Of a DNA stretch of 28,973 bases, positions 19,080 to 28,859 are shown piece by piece. The stretch is taken from assembly GCA_003427395.1 (NCBI GenBank), contig BFEA01001075.1:192275-221247 (forward strand). Direction: 5' to 3'. The position numbers and the translations under genes are program-made. Numbering within the stretch: the stretch's first letter is position 1; each line of letters opens with the position of its first letter. The notes beneath the pieces are model-generated. The model saw only the letters and a program-made list of their open reading frames with translations, searched no databases and was not told the origin of the DNA. This DNA comes from Chara braunii. Lineage: Eukaryota > Streptophyta > Charophyceae > Charales > Characeae.

Positions 19080-20473
19080 ATGCTCAAGATGACGACAAAA
19101 AAGATGAAAGGCCAGGACTCCCTCCTGTTTTATCAGGGAGCAATGCGTCACCACTTGTTCAGACAGTTGGGGCAACTTCCATATGCCAGGCCCTCATCAT
19201 CTCTCCCTTCACAACAGAGGCCATTATCGATCCCTAATCAGAATGGTATGGAAATCCAGAAACGCTGCGAAATGGCTATCCCAGGTTTCGTCCTCCAAAG
19301 CGGCACAGTGGGTCCCAGATCAGGGGACTCAAATGTCCCAGTTTCCACCACTCACGAGCCAAGGAAGTCAGAAATCTCCTTCCCAAAACAAGGAAAGAGA
19401 CGCTGATCTCAAACAGCAGAAAGAACATTCACCCGCTCATCCAGATCACAATAGCTCATCGTCCCAAGCACCTCCTTCCAGGGAGGAGGAACAGTGGATA
19501 GGGAAAGCACAAGGAAAAGAGAAGATCCGAGAGGATAGATTAATGAGTGACCAGGACCAGGGAGAGGTCCTAACGGAGGAAGAGAAATGGCTGGAACAAT
19601 TCACCAAGGACAAAGCGTTTCATCAGAACAACGCAGAGAACAATGCAGAGAGTTTGAATGCCCCTCCAGGGGAAACGTGGGCACAAAGAGTCAGGTCAAC
19701 TCTCCAGACTAAGACGCTAAATGTGAGTAGGCCCGCTATAGATCCTCTAGGTGCCCCAGCAGAGGAACTAAAAATCCCCCTCAGAAATCTCTCCTCAGCA
19801 AGGGCATATTTCCTAACTTTTTTCCTCCAACCGCTAGAACAGAAAGTAATAGAGCAGGGGGGAAGGAAAACGCTTATGAAATCCTACCCGGTATACAAAA
19901 ATTACCACAGAGAGGCGCGGTCTATGTGAAGCATGCAAGTAATTGGATCTTCTTCAACGAGGGTGCTAATAGGTCCACAAATGATAAAATCAAATGGATC
20001 TGTAAAAAACTGGAAATGATGAAAGGGAGTGTGGAAGCTATGTCCGAATTTTTCTTAATCCAGCCTCTCTCCCCGACAGTTTTCACAGTCCTCTGTCTGT
20101 TTGAGAAAGACAAAAAAACAATGGACGAGTGGAAATTTTTTTTTTGAGGCACCTCCCAAGTGAGGATTTATCCGTGGACGCCAAAGAAGATCAGTCCAGA
20201 AGAGAAAAGAAAGTAATGATGGAACTCTATTAGGTCGAGTTGAGACGTATTCCAATCGAGGTTCACGCAGCCTTTGTGCATGATTTTGGTCAACAATTCA
20301 AAATTGTCGACTTCATCGACCCTCTACCTCCTCACATGGCTAAAAGGGATGATTACCTCATGCTGGCTCTGGATTTACAAAAAGAACAACCATTCTCCCT
20401 GGATGATATTATTCCGTATAAGATGGGAGGAAGAATATATCAAATTCATATAGCCCATAAGTTCAGGCCTTGG

Positions 20474-20521
20474 TGCTTCAAGTGTAAAGCGTACGGTCAC
20501 TTAAGCACTGAATTCGCTTGC
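20474..20521 (+). other. Zinc knuckle of variant spacing in ORF1
   Basis: Reads C-FK-C-KAYG-H-LSTEFA-C, that is CX2CX4HX6C. The retroviral and plant LINE consensus is CX2CX4HX4C (known). Cys and His codons are intact. The two extra residues before the last Cys could be a family trait or a 6-bp insertion. Confidence 0.8.
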
Positions 20522-22029
20522 CCAATGCATCCGCAACACGCAATCTCCACAGAGCAAAGACTTAACAAGGATCCGCTGAGACCACACCGATGGACTCCGG
20601 GGGTACCGGGATACGAAGGGTGGGTTTTTAGTGACGAACCTAATTCGATGGGGGTAACTATTGGATGGTATTGGGAGGGGAGAAGCGATCTGCGCAAGAC
20701 TCCGCGCCCCCCGGCTGGGTGGGTTCCAACCCACCTCATGAATCACCAACCGCTCCACCACTCGTCTCAACCCCACCACACCGTCCAAAATAGACAAGGG
20801 ACTCAGAGCTCCCCGGGACACCACAATCAAAGCAAGCAACAAAACCAATCCACTCGGCACAATCAGATGACTCATCCCACTCGGCAGAAAGATCAGTCTC
20901 TAGTAACACCAAACAGACTGACTCAAAGGGAGGGGGGAATTAGTGGTGACGCCTCCACGGGGCCTGGAAAATCTCTGGGACCCACCCTGGAGGAATATTT
21001 ACAAAGGAAAAAACAACCGGGTCACTTGGAGTGGAAAGTTATTGGGAAAAAACACTGTTGCTCTACTTCAGATTTAAATCCCTGGGACCAATCCCAGGTT
21101 ATACCACAAGAACTACAGGCTGATCAAACAAACCGAGTGCATCAACAAACAGACTGTTCTTCCCAAAATGATTTAGTACAAACAGAAAAGGAGGTAGAAG
21201 AACTCATGGATATTGATTACCTTAAGGATGTGTTCACACCAGACATGATGGAAGTCAAAATCGCACTAGTAGCTCCCTCTCCTTTCGCCGTAATGGGAAC
21301 CAGTCGAGAGAGTGTGGATTCAGTGTCTGAACTACAATCCAGCATTCATAGGATGATCCTGTGGATCCTGGCTAATCTAAAATTTAAATTCCCTGCCATC
21401 CACGATATTGACTGGCCACAAATCCAAGAACAGATTTCGATTCTCCTCACGAACAGCGACAATTTGAAAATAGCCCTCCAATTTGGTCTTCCGTCACATC
21501 TGGTTTGGTCTGAGATATGCGACAGGCTCCTTCACGCGGTATCCCAAAAACTCTCCCTGTTGTCCTCCAACCCACAATCACAAACAGGGAAAGATGGCCA
21601 GACCCAGTACGTCTGCAGGAGCTTAACATAGCAGGACTCTGCAATGGACACTAGGATTATCAGGGGAGCCAGAAGAATTAAAGAGCTGGCGAGAAGAAAG
21701 ATTAATCAAACGGTGCACAAAAAGCCTGGAATCACAAAAGGAAAACAACTCAGACAGGTAATACAAAGCAAACAGGGGTACATATCACTGAGAATACAGA
21801 AAATAGGTCCTCACAAAAGATTAAAAAATCTGGCTGTTACCCCAAAGAAAAAAGTTGAAGGGAAAAAACAAAGGAAAAAAGAGAGAGAAAAAAAGGATTA
21901 GACCGACAGCTGGTCCAACACACTACTCTGGCAGATGGCCAACTCATCATACCTCACCAAATCAATGGCTCAGAACTGCAGACTATCATCCCTGCAAGCC
22001 AGACGTTGTCGACTCACCCACCAGTAAAG

Positions 22030-22240
22030 GAAGATACATACAAGCCATCCTCTGACTACGGCAAACAAATAGGTTCCTCAATTGAGGCTGATGAAGATGT
22101 ATACAACCCACTTTCTGATAACGGCTAGCAGATTGGCCTCTTAACAGAGGCAGAGCCCGAGGAGGATATATACAACCCACTTTCGGATAACAGCCACTAG
22201 ATTGGCCTCTTAACAAAGGCAGAGGATAACCTGTATAACA
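22030..22240 (+). repeat. Coding tandem repeat (20-23 aa unit) in ORF1 region
   Basis: In frame 1, units starting at 22030, 22093, 22162 and 22222 share an acidic residue-D-x-Y-N/K-P-x-S-D core followed by IG and then TEAE or a related acidic end. Examples are EDVYNPLSDNG and EDIYNPLSDNS. Two units contain TAG at the same relative place (before QIGLL and IGLL), so the stop may have been present before duplication or derives from a CAG codon. Confidence 0.75.
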
Positions 22241-23113
22241 CGCCTGCAGCTTTGATGGAGCATCCCGATACCAAAATCCCGCTGTGATAGAAATTGTCTC
22301 CCTTATAACAAGGGAATTTTTTTTTTTACAAATAGGATCCTCTCAAGAAGATCCTACTCAAAAAAAATCCTCGTTATTAGAGGAAGATGTCCTGCACCCA
22401 CCTCATCTGTCTCAAGAAAGAGGGGAAGGAAGTAATGCAGAGGGGGGGACAAACGAGGAGGGGATCTCTCCTAGGTGGACAAATATGGACACGATTGATC
22501 TAACTCAGGACCTTGCAGAGGAAGAAACTGTCTCCCCCACAGGTGGAGCCCCAAGCGCAACAGAGTACCCAACCTTCACAGACACTACATATTTCCAAAA
22601 ATGCCCCTCAGTTCGATACTACCAGTAGGAGACAAAAACTCAGAGCACTTCTCTCCTACCCAATAGAACAGTTCTCCCAGATTAAACCTGGGACACTCCT
22701 CCTCCCAGTGAGAATGAAAAATGGGGATTGGGAAGCAGGGTTCTCTGTGACCCTATCTTCCCAATATGGGGAGGTCTCCCTTCAAGGGACCCACACATCT
22801 ATGTTGAGAGCAGATTTAATCAATGAGATTAAGGATCACTTTCCAGGGGGGGTATGAATTTCCCCTACACTGCAACCAGGTCCCCAAAGTTTAGCAACAA
22901 ATGATATTTTTATTAAATATAAACTAACTGAGACACCGTCCATCAAATGGATGAATGTAGAAGCAATANAAAACCTTCAAATTNTCAAAATTAAATCCAG
23001 NCAGTTNTGGTCAGAGGAGAACATCACCACTCTTCTCCTTAGACTAATTCGACAGGCGACTCTCAAAACGGGAGGGCTCTTGAATACGGTTCCCTGGGAA
23101 AAAATTGTATGCG

Positions 23114-26100
23114 ATGGGCAATAAATCCGGGGATATTAATGTGATTGATCTCCTGTATAACAAGGATAAAAATTGGGAATATATTAAAGCTAATGCGGAC
23201 CTAGACCTAAAGTCTCTGAATGTAAACGGTCTCGCAACAGCTAAACATGCTAAACGTCAAGTGATTCTTGATCTCATCAGAGGGGTAGGAGGTAAGGAGT
23301 GGCCAGATGTAGTGTGTATCCAGGAGACACACCTCATGAACGCACCCGCTCATAACCACACACATAAGGAAGTCTGGCCCCACACGGCTTACCGGGTCCA
23401 TGCTACAAAACCAGGCAGTGCAGGGGTAGCTATTTGGATCTCTCCTGACTCCAAAATCGAAATACTGAACTGGGAGGCAGATCAACAGGAAGGACGGTGG
23501 GTATAAATACTGGCAATGTTAGAGCTAGAAGTTATCAGTACACTAAATGTATATGGACCAAATGAGGTAGGAGAACGCCATGTTTTTTTTTGACTCCCTC
23601 CTACCCCGCCTTCCGGTTGGCATCCCGGTGATAATGGTTGGAGATTTCAACGCAGCACCGGACCGAAACCTAGATAGATGTAACATACCCTCCCCGTGCC
23701 CTTCCTACATAGAAGGGGATAAACAAATCATATCCAATTTATGCAACTCTTTTAACTTGTTTTACTCCTTTAGAAGGCTGAATCCAATGACGAAATCCTT
23801 CTCCTGTTTCACCAGAAGACAATCAAATAAACCCACGAAATCCAGGATCGACCTCATTCTAGTAGCAGATGACCTTCAGAGGGGGCCTCCAATTCGCAGC
23901 TATTCTACCTAAAAACCCTTTCCCAGGCCTGGACCATACCATGTGTATGGCCGTATTCTCGTTTCGCAAGAAACCAGACCAAGGAAAAAGTTCTACAAAC
24001 TCGACACCTCTCATCTAAAGGACCAGGATTTCCAACAATACCTCAAAGACTCATGGGATTATTGGAGAAAACAAAAAACCCTCATCGACAATGATGTCAC
24101 ATGGTTCAACAACGGCCTTCTTTTCATGGGTCGTAAATGCAATGAGTACTCAAGAGCTGTGACACGGCTAAGGCATAAAAAGAAAATAGAAATTCTCGAA
24201 AGAATTCAGGAAGTACAAGCAACAGATCCGAATCCAGAAAACAAAGACTCTCTAGAACTGATTGCACAAGAGCTTCAGATACTGGAAGATCAATTGCTTA
24301 GCTACATGATGTATAGATGGCAAGGCATCAGAATTAGAGGTAAACTGAGGAAACACCAGATGGAAGGGGACATGGATGCTCGTTTCTTCACAATGGCCAA
24401 AGCTAGGAGGGGAAGAACCACAATTGAAGCCCTAATCAACCCCTTTAACAATGATGAACCATTAGCCGTCTCTACTGCTGCTAGCATGAAGATAGCAAAA
24501 GACTTTTATAAAGATATATTTACATCAAAAAACTCCTCAATCCCCCTAGAGTAAAAAGAAAAGGAAATAAAGGAATTCCTAATACCATTAAACAAATCTA
24601 TCACGGATACTCAAGAAGAGACACTGGAAATGCCAATAACAAAAGCGAAAATTTGGAAGGCCCTTATCCTCATGGAGGAGGAAAAAACGCCAGGTATCGA
24701 CGGCCTCCTAAAGGAATTTTGGGAATCCATGTAGAACACACTCTCCCCAGACCTAATGGAATATTACCGCTCTGTTTGGGAATCCGGATAAATGAGAGAG
24801 ATAGTAAGTCAAGGGATTCTCACGCTGCTGTACAAAAAAGGTGACAAAATGAATATTAAAAATTACCGCCCGATTACTCTTCTCACTGTAGTATATAAGC
24901 TTATTGCCAAAGCACTGGTGGAACGGATGCTCAAGATTATTGGGGATATCATTCACCCAGCTCAAACAGGATTCATTCCAGGACGTAACATTCAAGACAA
25001 TATCCTCCTAATAAATGAACTCATCAAAGTGGTACGTCAGTCCAAACATAATACAACTTTCATCTTCATTGACTTTGAAAAAGCATACTATCATGTAGAC
25101 TGGTTCTTCCTGGACAAATGTTTAGAAAAAATGAACTTCAGCCCGTGTTTTAGAAGATGGGTCTCCATCATGCACCATAATGCAACCACCAGTGTTATGA
25201 TTAATGGGAGCTTGGCCCCCCCAATTGACCTACAAAGATCGGTCAGACAGGGCGACCCTTTAGCACCATTCCTTTTCATAATCATAATGGAGACCCTAGC
25301 GGCCAATTTAAAGCAGCATAAGGACATTAAGAGAATTCAAGTGACATCCATTCCAGAGGAAGCAATTCCCATCTGCTCACTGTTTGCAGACGACCTCTCC
25401 CTGATGGTAGATGCAACACGAGAAAACATGGAGGCAATACAGGACCTAATGACTAAATTCTGTAGAATAGCTGACATGAAAGTTAATTGGGGGGAAAAAA
25501 CGCTAGGATGATGGATACAACATCAGGGGGTCAGACCTCCAGAAAAGCCGAAGATAAAATGGCTCCCCAAAAATAAACCAATACGGGTGCTAGGTATCTT
25601 ATTGTCCGCAGATGGGAAACTCAAAATCAATGATGACATTATATTCCAAAGGGCTCAAACCAGATTGGAGTTATGGAAGAATAAGCATACGTTGATAATG
25701 GGTAGATCGTTAGTAATCAATAATGTAGTCCTAGCATCCATATGGTATAAATCAGCAATCTGGGCTCTGGATAGCAAATGGACTAAATCTCTTCACCAAC
25801 AACTCAGAGCCTTTTTATGGAGGGGAAACCATGAATATAAGAATGTCTTTAGCAGAGTGGCTTGGTCCTTGGTCATCCAACCAAAATCAAAGGGAGGTCT
25901 AGGAATTATCGACCCAACACTTCAGGCCATGTCTCTCTTAATCCAATGGGTTAAAAGACTACTTTTTAATCCTAAAATCACGTGGGGTGGGCTGGCCTAG
26001 GAACAACTGAGGAGGTTGGCCCCCGGACATTGGAGTCAAATGATCCCGCCATGTGGCTAGAGAATAGGAACTGGTCGATCCCGAGAGGCACATCCAAAGA

Positions 26101-27735
26101 TGTAGATCCGGATCAAGTGAACAATAGGATAGCAGCAAGGAAAGACATATCAAATGACTCCTTCTGGCCTACCATCCTCAAAACTTGGAGAAAGCTCCCC
26201 CCACCGGACAAGCACTTCCCTCCACGATGGGAAGAGATAAACCAACAACCACTCTTCGACAACACATGGATTAGAGACCACCATGGAACCACACTGCACT
26301 CTACTGATACCCCATGGAGAAGCTGGGTCAGGAGGGGGATAACTAGGATTAGGCACATATGGGATGAATCCGCTAGAGACTGGATCTCTCCCCACCTCCT
26401 ACAAAACAAACTAAAACATTGTAAACACAAACAAAAAAACCTGGACACGATCACAGACCTACTTCCAGTTGAATGGCTCAGAGTGCTTAGGAAAGGGAGG
26501 ATAATCCAGGAAAGTGATTGGGTGGCGTCGAAGGACGTCCCGCAGACGGTAGGAAATGTCATTCTCATATCCCCAAATAAGGAGGCCCTCATCGCCCCCT
26601 GGATATTAGGGGACAATCATGTCTTATCTCTAAACAAAGATCTAGTCCCGGTGTGGATGCCAATAGAGGATCTCTTTAGAATTAGAGTCCTATCATTAGA
26701 AGCACAAACTTACCTGGCTTTCAGACCAAACACTCCAATCTCTGATCTCCCCTTTGACCCAGCTAATTGGACATGGGGCACCAAAACCAAACCCAACAGA
26801 AATTTCACTAGATTTTTACACACACTTTCGGTCAAGTCGACCTACCGTATGATCAGGCCGAAACTCAATCTGAGGGACAAGGTAACGGAAAGATGGATAA
26901 GTAGCTGAACATAAATAAAACGGAGCTTAGGGATATCAAATGGTTCAAAGAATCCAAGATCAAACCATCCAAAATCGCATCTCTTCAATGGCAAATCGAG
27001 CATAGGTGTCTTCCCACAAATGACTGGTTGCTAGATAGGTCCTCTTCAGAAAGAAGAGGCATTGCAGAACCGTGGTGCAAACTCTGCAAATCTGCGTTCC
27101 CAAGTAGAAAAATACCTGAAACAATCGAACACATCTTTCTTGAATGCCCTGGCTCCATCTGGCTATGGCGCTGGTGGGATAGGATTTGGACTCAATTAGA
27201 ATCCATACACGACTGGCCGTGGGATTGGAAAACACTATTGCTTGACCATTGGTCGCCAGAACCAAACGACAACTTCACACAGAACTCATTCACTCTGGGG
27301 AGAAGGGCGGTCTTATGGGCTATTTGGCAAAGAAGAAATACCTATGAATGGGAAGAAGTCAAATTAGATGGCCCAGAATTCACGGACAGTATTAAGCAGC
27401 AAATCCAAACTCATATACAGGATAAGTGGACTGATCTAAAAGAAAAAATTCAGTTCAACTCATCAAAAACAGAAATTACCCAAGCTCTTCAGAATTTCAG
27501 CAGCAACTGGCTGGGGAGGGGGGATGGGGGAAAAATTGGGAGGGTGGAGTGGGAGGACGCAGAACCGGAGAATGAAAAAGTTATTGTCAGAAACTACAGA
27601 CTTCAATTCAATGATTGGACCACAGTGAACCCCTCAATTCCCCTTCGCCCAGCCCAAGAGTTTCCAAGTCTGTTCACTGTTCCAAATAATGCTCTGGTTC
27701 CAATCTCTTGGTATGGCAAGGACTCTTTTGTATGA
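23114..27735 (+). pseudogene. LINE ORF2: endonuclease, reverse transcriptase, zf-RVT, broken
   Basis: Would nick target DNA and copy LINE RNA. Endonuclease motifs in order: SLNVNG (about 23213), IQETH (23318), NVYGPN, GDFNA (23640), SRIDLIL (23841), GLDHT (23926, in a shifted frame). Reverse transcriptase: NYRPITLLTVVYKLIAKAL, FIFIDFEKAY (about 25062), RQGDPLAPFLF, FADDLSLM (25383); the catalytic Asp residues are intact. The usual AFD after motif A reads AYY. C-terminal zinc motif CKLC (27076) with HIFLEC (27130). No RNase H. In-frame stops: TAA 23504, TAA 24552, TAG 24732, TAA 24789, TGA 25509. Frameshifts: T run near 23583, G run near 23881, near 23970, near 25985 and near 26900. ATG 23114 is chosen because it starts the frame before the first motif and overlaps the ORF1 stop. 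Length about 1540 codons. Confidence 0.92.
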
Positions 27736-28053
27736 CGCTTCACTCCCGGTCTTATCAAGGGAATCTAGTAAGTTTTTTTCTCCCCTGCCCGCGACCAAAT
27801 TCTCAACTCAAGTCTGCGAGCTGGAAAGACTAGAAAAGGAAGAAAACATCTGGCGCCTTGTTCTGGGTGAAGAGGTCTTTCTCCTTCTCAGCAGGTTTTC
27901 CATTTTCAGGTTATAAGCAGTAGGAAAAAGATAATCTTAGGTTCATGCCAGGGTGGCGTCCGGCCCCCGTTATCTTCTTAAATAGGGAGGGTTGCTGGAC
28001 CCAACATTCAGTTCCAAAGGATCACTTCTTTATAATGATGTACCAAATGGGAC
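27736..28053 (+). other. LINE 3' untranslated region, proximal part
   Basis: After the ORF2 stop TGA at 27733 there is no further long frame. A short open stretch to 27916 has no recognisable domain. GCTGGACCC occurs at about 28002 and again at 28054, so the hairpin motif may be partly duplicated. Confidence 0.6.
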
Positions 28054-28072
28054 GCTGGACCCGGTTTCCAGC
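28054..28072 (+). other. LINE 3' hairpin 1 (GCTGGA / TCCAGC)
   Basis: A 6-bp stem with loop CCCGGTT. The same structure recurs at 28383-28401 with two compensatory base-pair changes and on the minus strand at 28664-28680. This conservation suggests a functional RNA element, perhaps for reverse transcriptase recognition. Confidence 0.7.
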
Positions 28073-28110
28073 AGGTGATGCTCCCCACCAATAGATGGAG
28101 TCCCACTGGA

Positions 28111-28150
28111 GGTGCTAGGTGTGTCTGCTCGTACCAGCACACCTAGCACC
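28111..28150 (+). other. LINE 3'-terminal hairpin, 13-bp perfect stem
   Basis: GGTGCTAGGTGTG (28111-28123) pairs with CACACCTAGCACC (28138-28150). A further CTG/CAG pairing (28125-28127 with 28135-28137) sits above a bulged T, leaving loop CTCGTAC. It lies 10 bp before the A-rich tail. In some LINEs a 3' stem-loop is the binding site for the reverse transcriptase (known); here it is inferred by position. Confidence 0.85.
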
Positions 28151-28160
28151 CCCCGGTTTC

Positions 28161-28221
28161 AAAAAAAAAAAAGAAAAAAGAAAAAAGAAAAAAGAAAAAA
28201 GAAAAAAGAAAAAAGAAAAAA
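28161..28221 (+). repeat. LINE tail: A12 then (GAAAAAA)7
   Basis: G occurs at exactly 7-bp spacing from 28173 to 28215, separated by A6. The next G (28222) is the first base of the 3' target duplication and keeps the 7-bp phase, so one base of microhomology may have aligned tail and target. Confidence 0.95.
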
Positions 28222-28238
28222 GGTTTGATTTTTGGTTG
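28222..28238 (+). repeat. LINE target-site duplication, 3' copy
   Basis: Identical to 18376-18392. Joining 18392 to 28239 reconstructs the empty site. Confidence 0.93.
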
Positions 28239-28373
28239 TAGCATCTTTATCGCTTTCTAAGTCAGCCAGCTAGCAATAACTCGATTTCAGCGTTCTCTTT
28301 CTTGTTTTCATGTGCGGCTGTGCCCTGAGCTTGGCCCGTGAGTCTCACCCATGGCCTGGGCTGCCCTCGGATG

Positions 28374-28457
28374 TAATGGGACGCCGGGCCCGTTTCCCGG
28401 CACGAGTAATAAGGACCCGAAAGGCCCCTCCTTTTCAAGAAAAAAATTAAAAATTCG
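28374..28457 (+). mobile_element. Fragment related to the LINE 3' end, plus strand
   Basis: AATGGGACGCCGGGCCCGTT parallels AATGGGACGCTGGACCCGGT in the LINE, including hairpin 28383-28401. An A-rich stretch follows at 28439-28453. It is probably the remnant 3' end of an older related element. Upstream limits are not defined. Confidence 0.6.
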
Positions 28458-28545
28458 ACCTCAACCTCAAGGGAGCCAGTAGAGGTGACTTGGGTTTCAA
28501 GGGAGGAAACACCGCTGCACTGCTCACCAAAACGACAGGGGGTCT

Positions 28546-28700
28546 TCTTTTTTTTCCAACAGAACTCCGGTCAGGAAACGACTTATGGAGGTGATAAGCG
28601 CCTCCTCCCAAAGTGATCCCTGTGGTGGAGGCTCCATCTATGGGTGGAGAGCTTCCCCCCCTGCTGGAAACTGGGTCCAGTGTCCCGTAGGAGATGTTTC
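28546..28700 (-). mobile_element. Fragment related to the LINE 3' end, minus strand
   Basis: Read on the minus strand it has GGGACACTGGACCCAGTTTC, then CATAGATGGAG, then GGAGG...CCTCC at the place of the terminal hairpin, and an A-run (T run at 28548-28556 on plus). It aligns with LINE 28048-28112. It is a 5'-truncated or decayed copy in opposite orientation. Confidence 0.7.
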
Positions 28701-28859
28701 TGAATTGTGATGACATAGTGGCACACAGTGAACCGATTGACTTTTGTGATTGGCCTTTTACACCTTCAGTACCTTTCCCATATATTGGCCGTGGGCCCTC
28801 GGCGCCAATGATACGGGATGTATCTGGCCGGCGCGCGAGGCCCTTGAACCCCCGGGCTT

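Larger units (their letters stand above)
19080..23124 (+). pseudogene. LINE ORF1 region: zinc-knuckle RNA-binding protein, broken
   Basis: Would bind LINE RNA. The reading frame switches several times, mostly at homopolymers. Frame 1 (about 19183-19900) is Gln/Glu/Lys-rich and contains GETWAQRVRS. Frame 3 (about 19905-20145) contains AVYVKHASNWIFFNEG, breaking at a T run. Frame 2 (about 20150-21628, in-frame TAG at 20231) contains the knuckle at 20474-20521, a Gln/Asn/His-rich segment (20738-20900) and a helical part. After TAG at 21629 it runs on as a basic Lys/Arg segment to 21901. Frame 1 then carries acidic repeats (22030-22240), frame 3 a TIDLTQDLAEEE motif (about 22497), and frame 1 again a globular-looking part ending TAA at 23122. 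The region upstream of the knuckle resembles DUF4283-type ORF1 proteins by layout. Start codon undetermined; ATG 19080 is one candidate. A two-gene arrangement is possible. Confidence 0.7.
18393..28221 (+). mobile_element. Non-LTR retrotransposon (LINE), complete boundaries, 9829 bp, coding-defective
   Basis: The element is bracketed by a perfect 17-bp direct repeat and ends in an A-rich tail, the hallmarks of target-primed reverse transcription. Order: CT-rich 5' region, ORF1 region with a zinc knuckle, ORF2 with apurinic-type endonuclease, reverse transcriptase and a C-terminal zf-RVT (CCHC) motif, 3' hairpins, (GAAAAAA)n tail. No RNase H domain was seen. This order matches L1-like plant LINEs, but at almost 10 kb it is longer than the usual 5-7 kb, mainly because ORF1 is long. 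Several stops and homopolymer frameshifts make it non-autonomous. Clade needs a reverse-transcriptase phylogeny. Four single N at 22969, 22984, 23001 and 23007 indicate unresolved repeat consensus. Confidence 0.93.

Noticed and set aside
27260-27735. RNase H domain at the end of ORF2
   Set aside because: No pattern of the catalytic Asp/Glu residues in a conserved order; the segment follows zf-RVT but is only Trp/Gln/Lys-rich.
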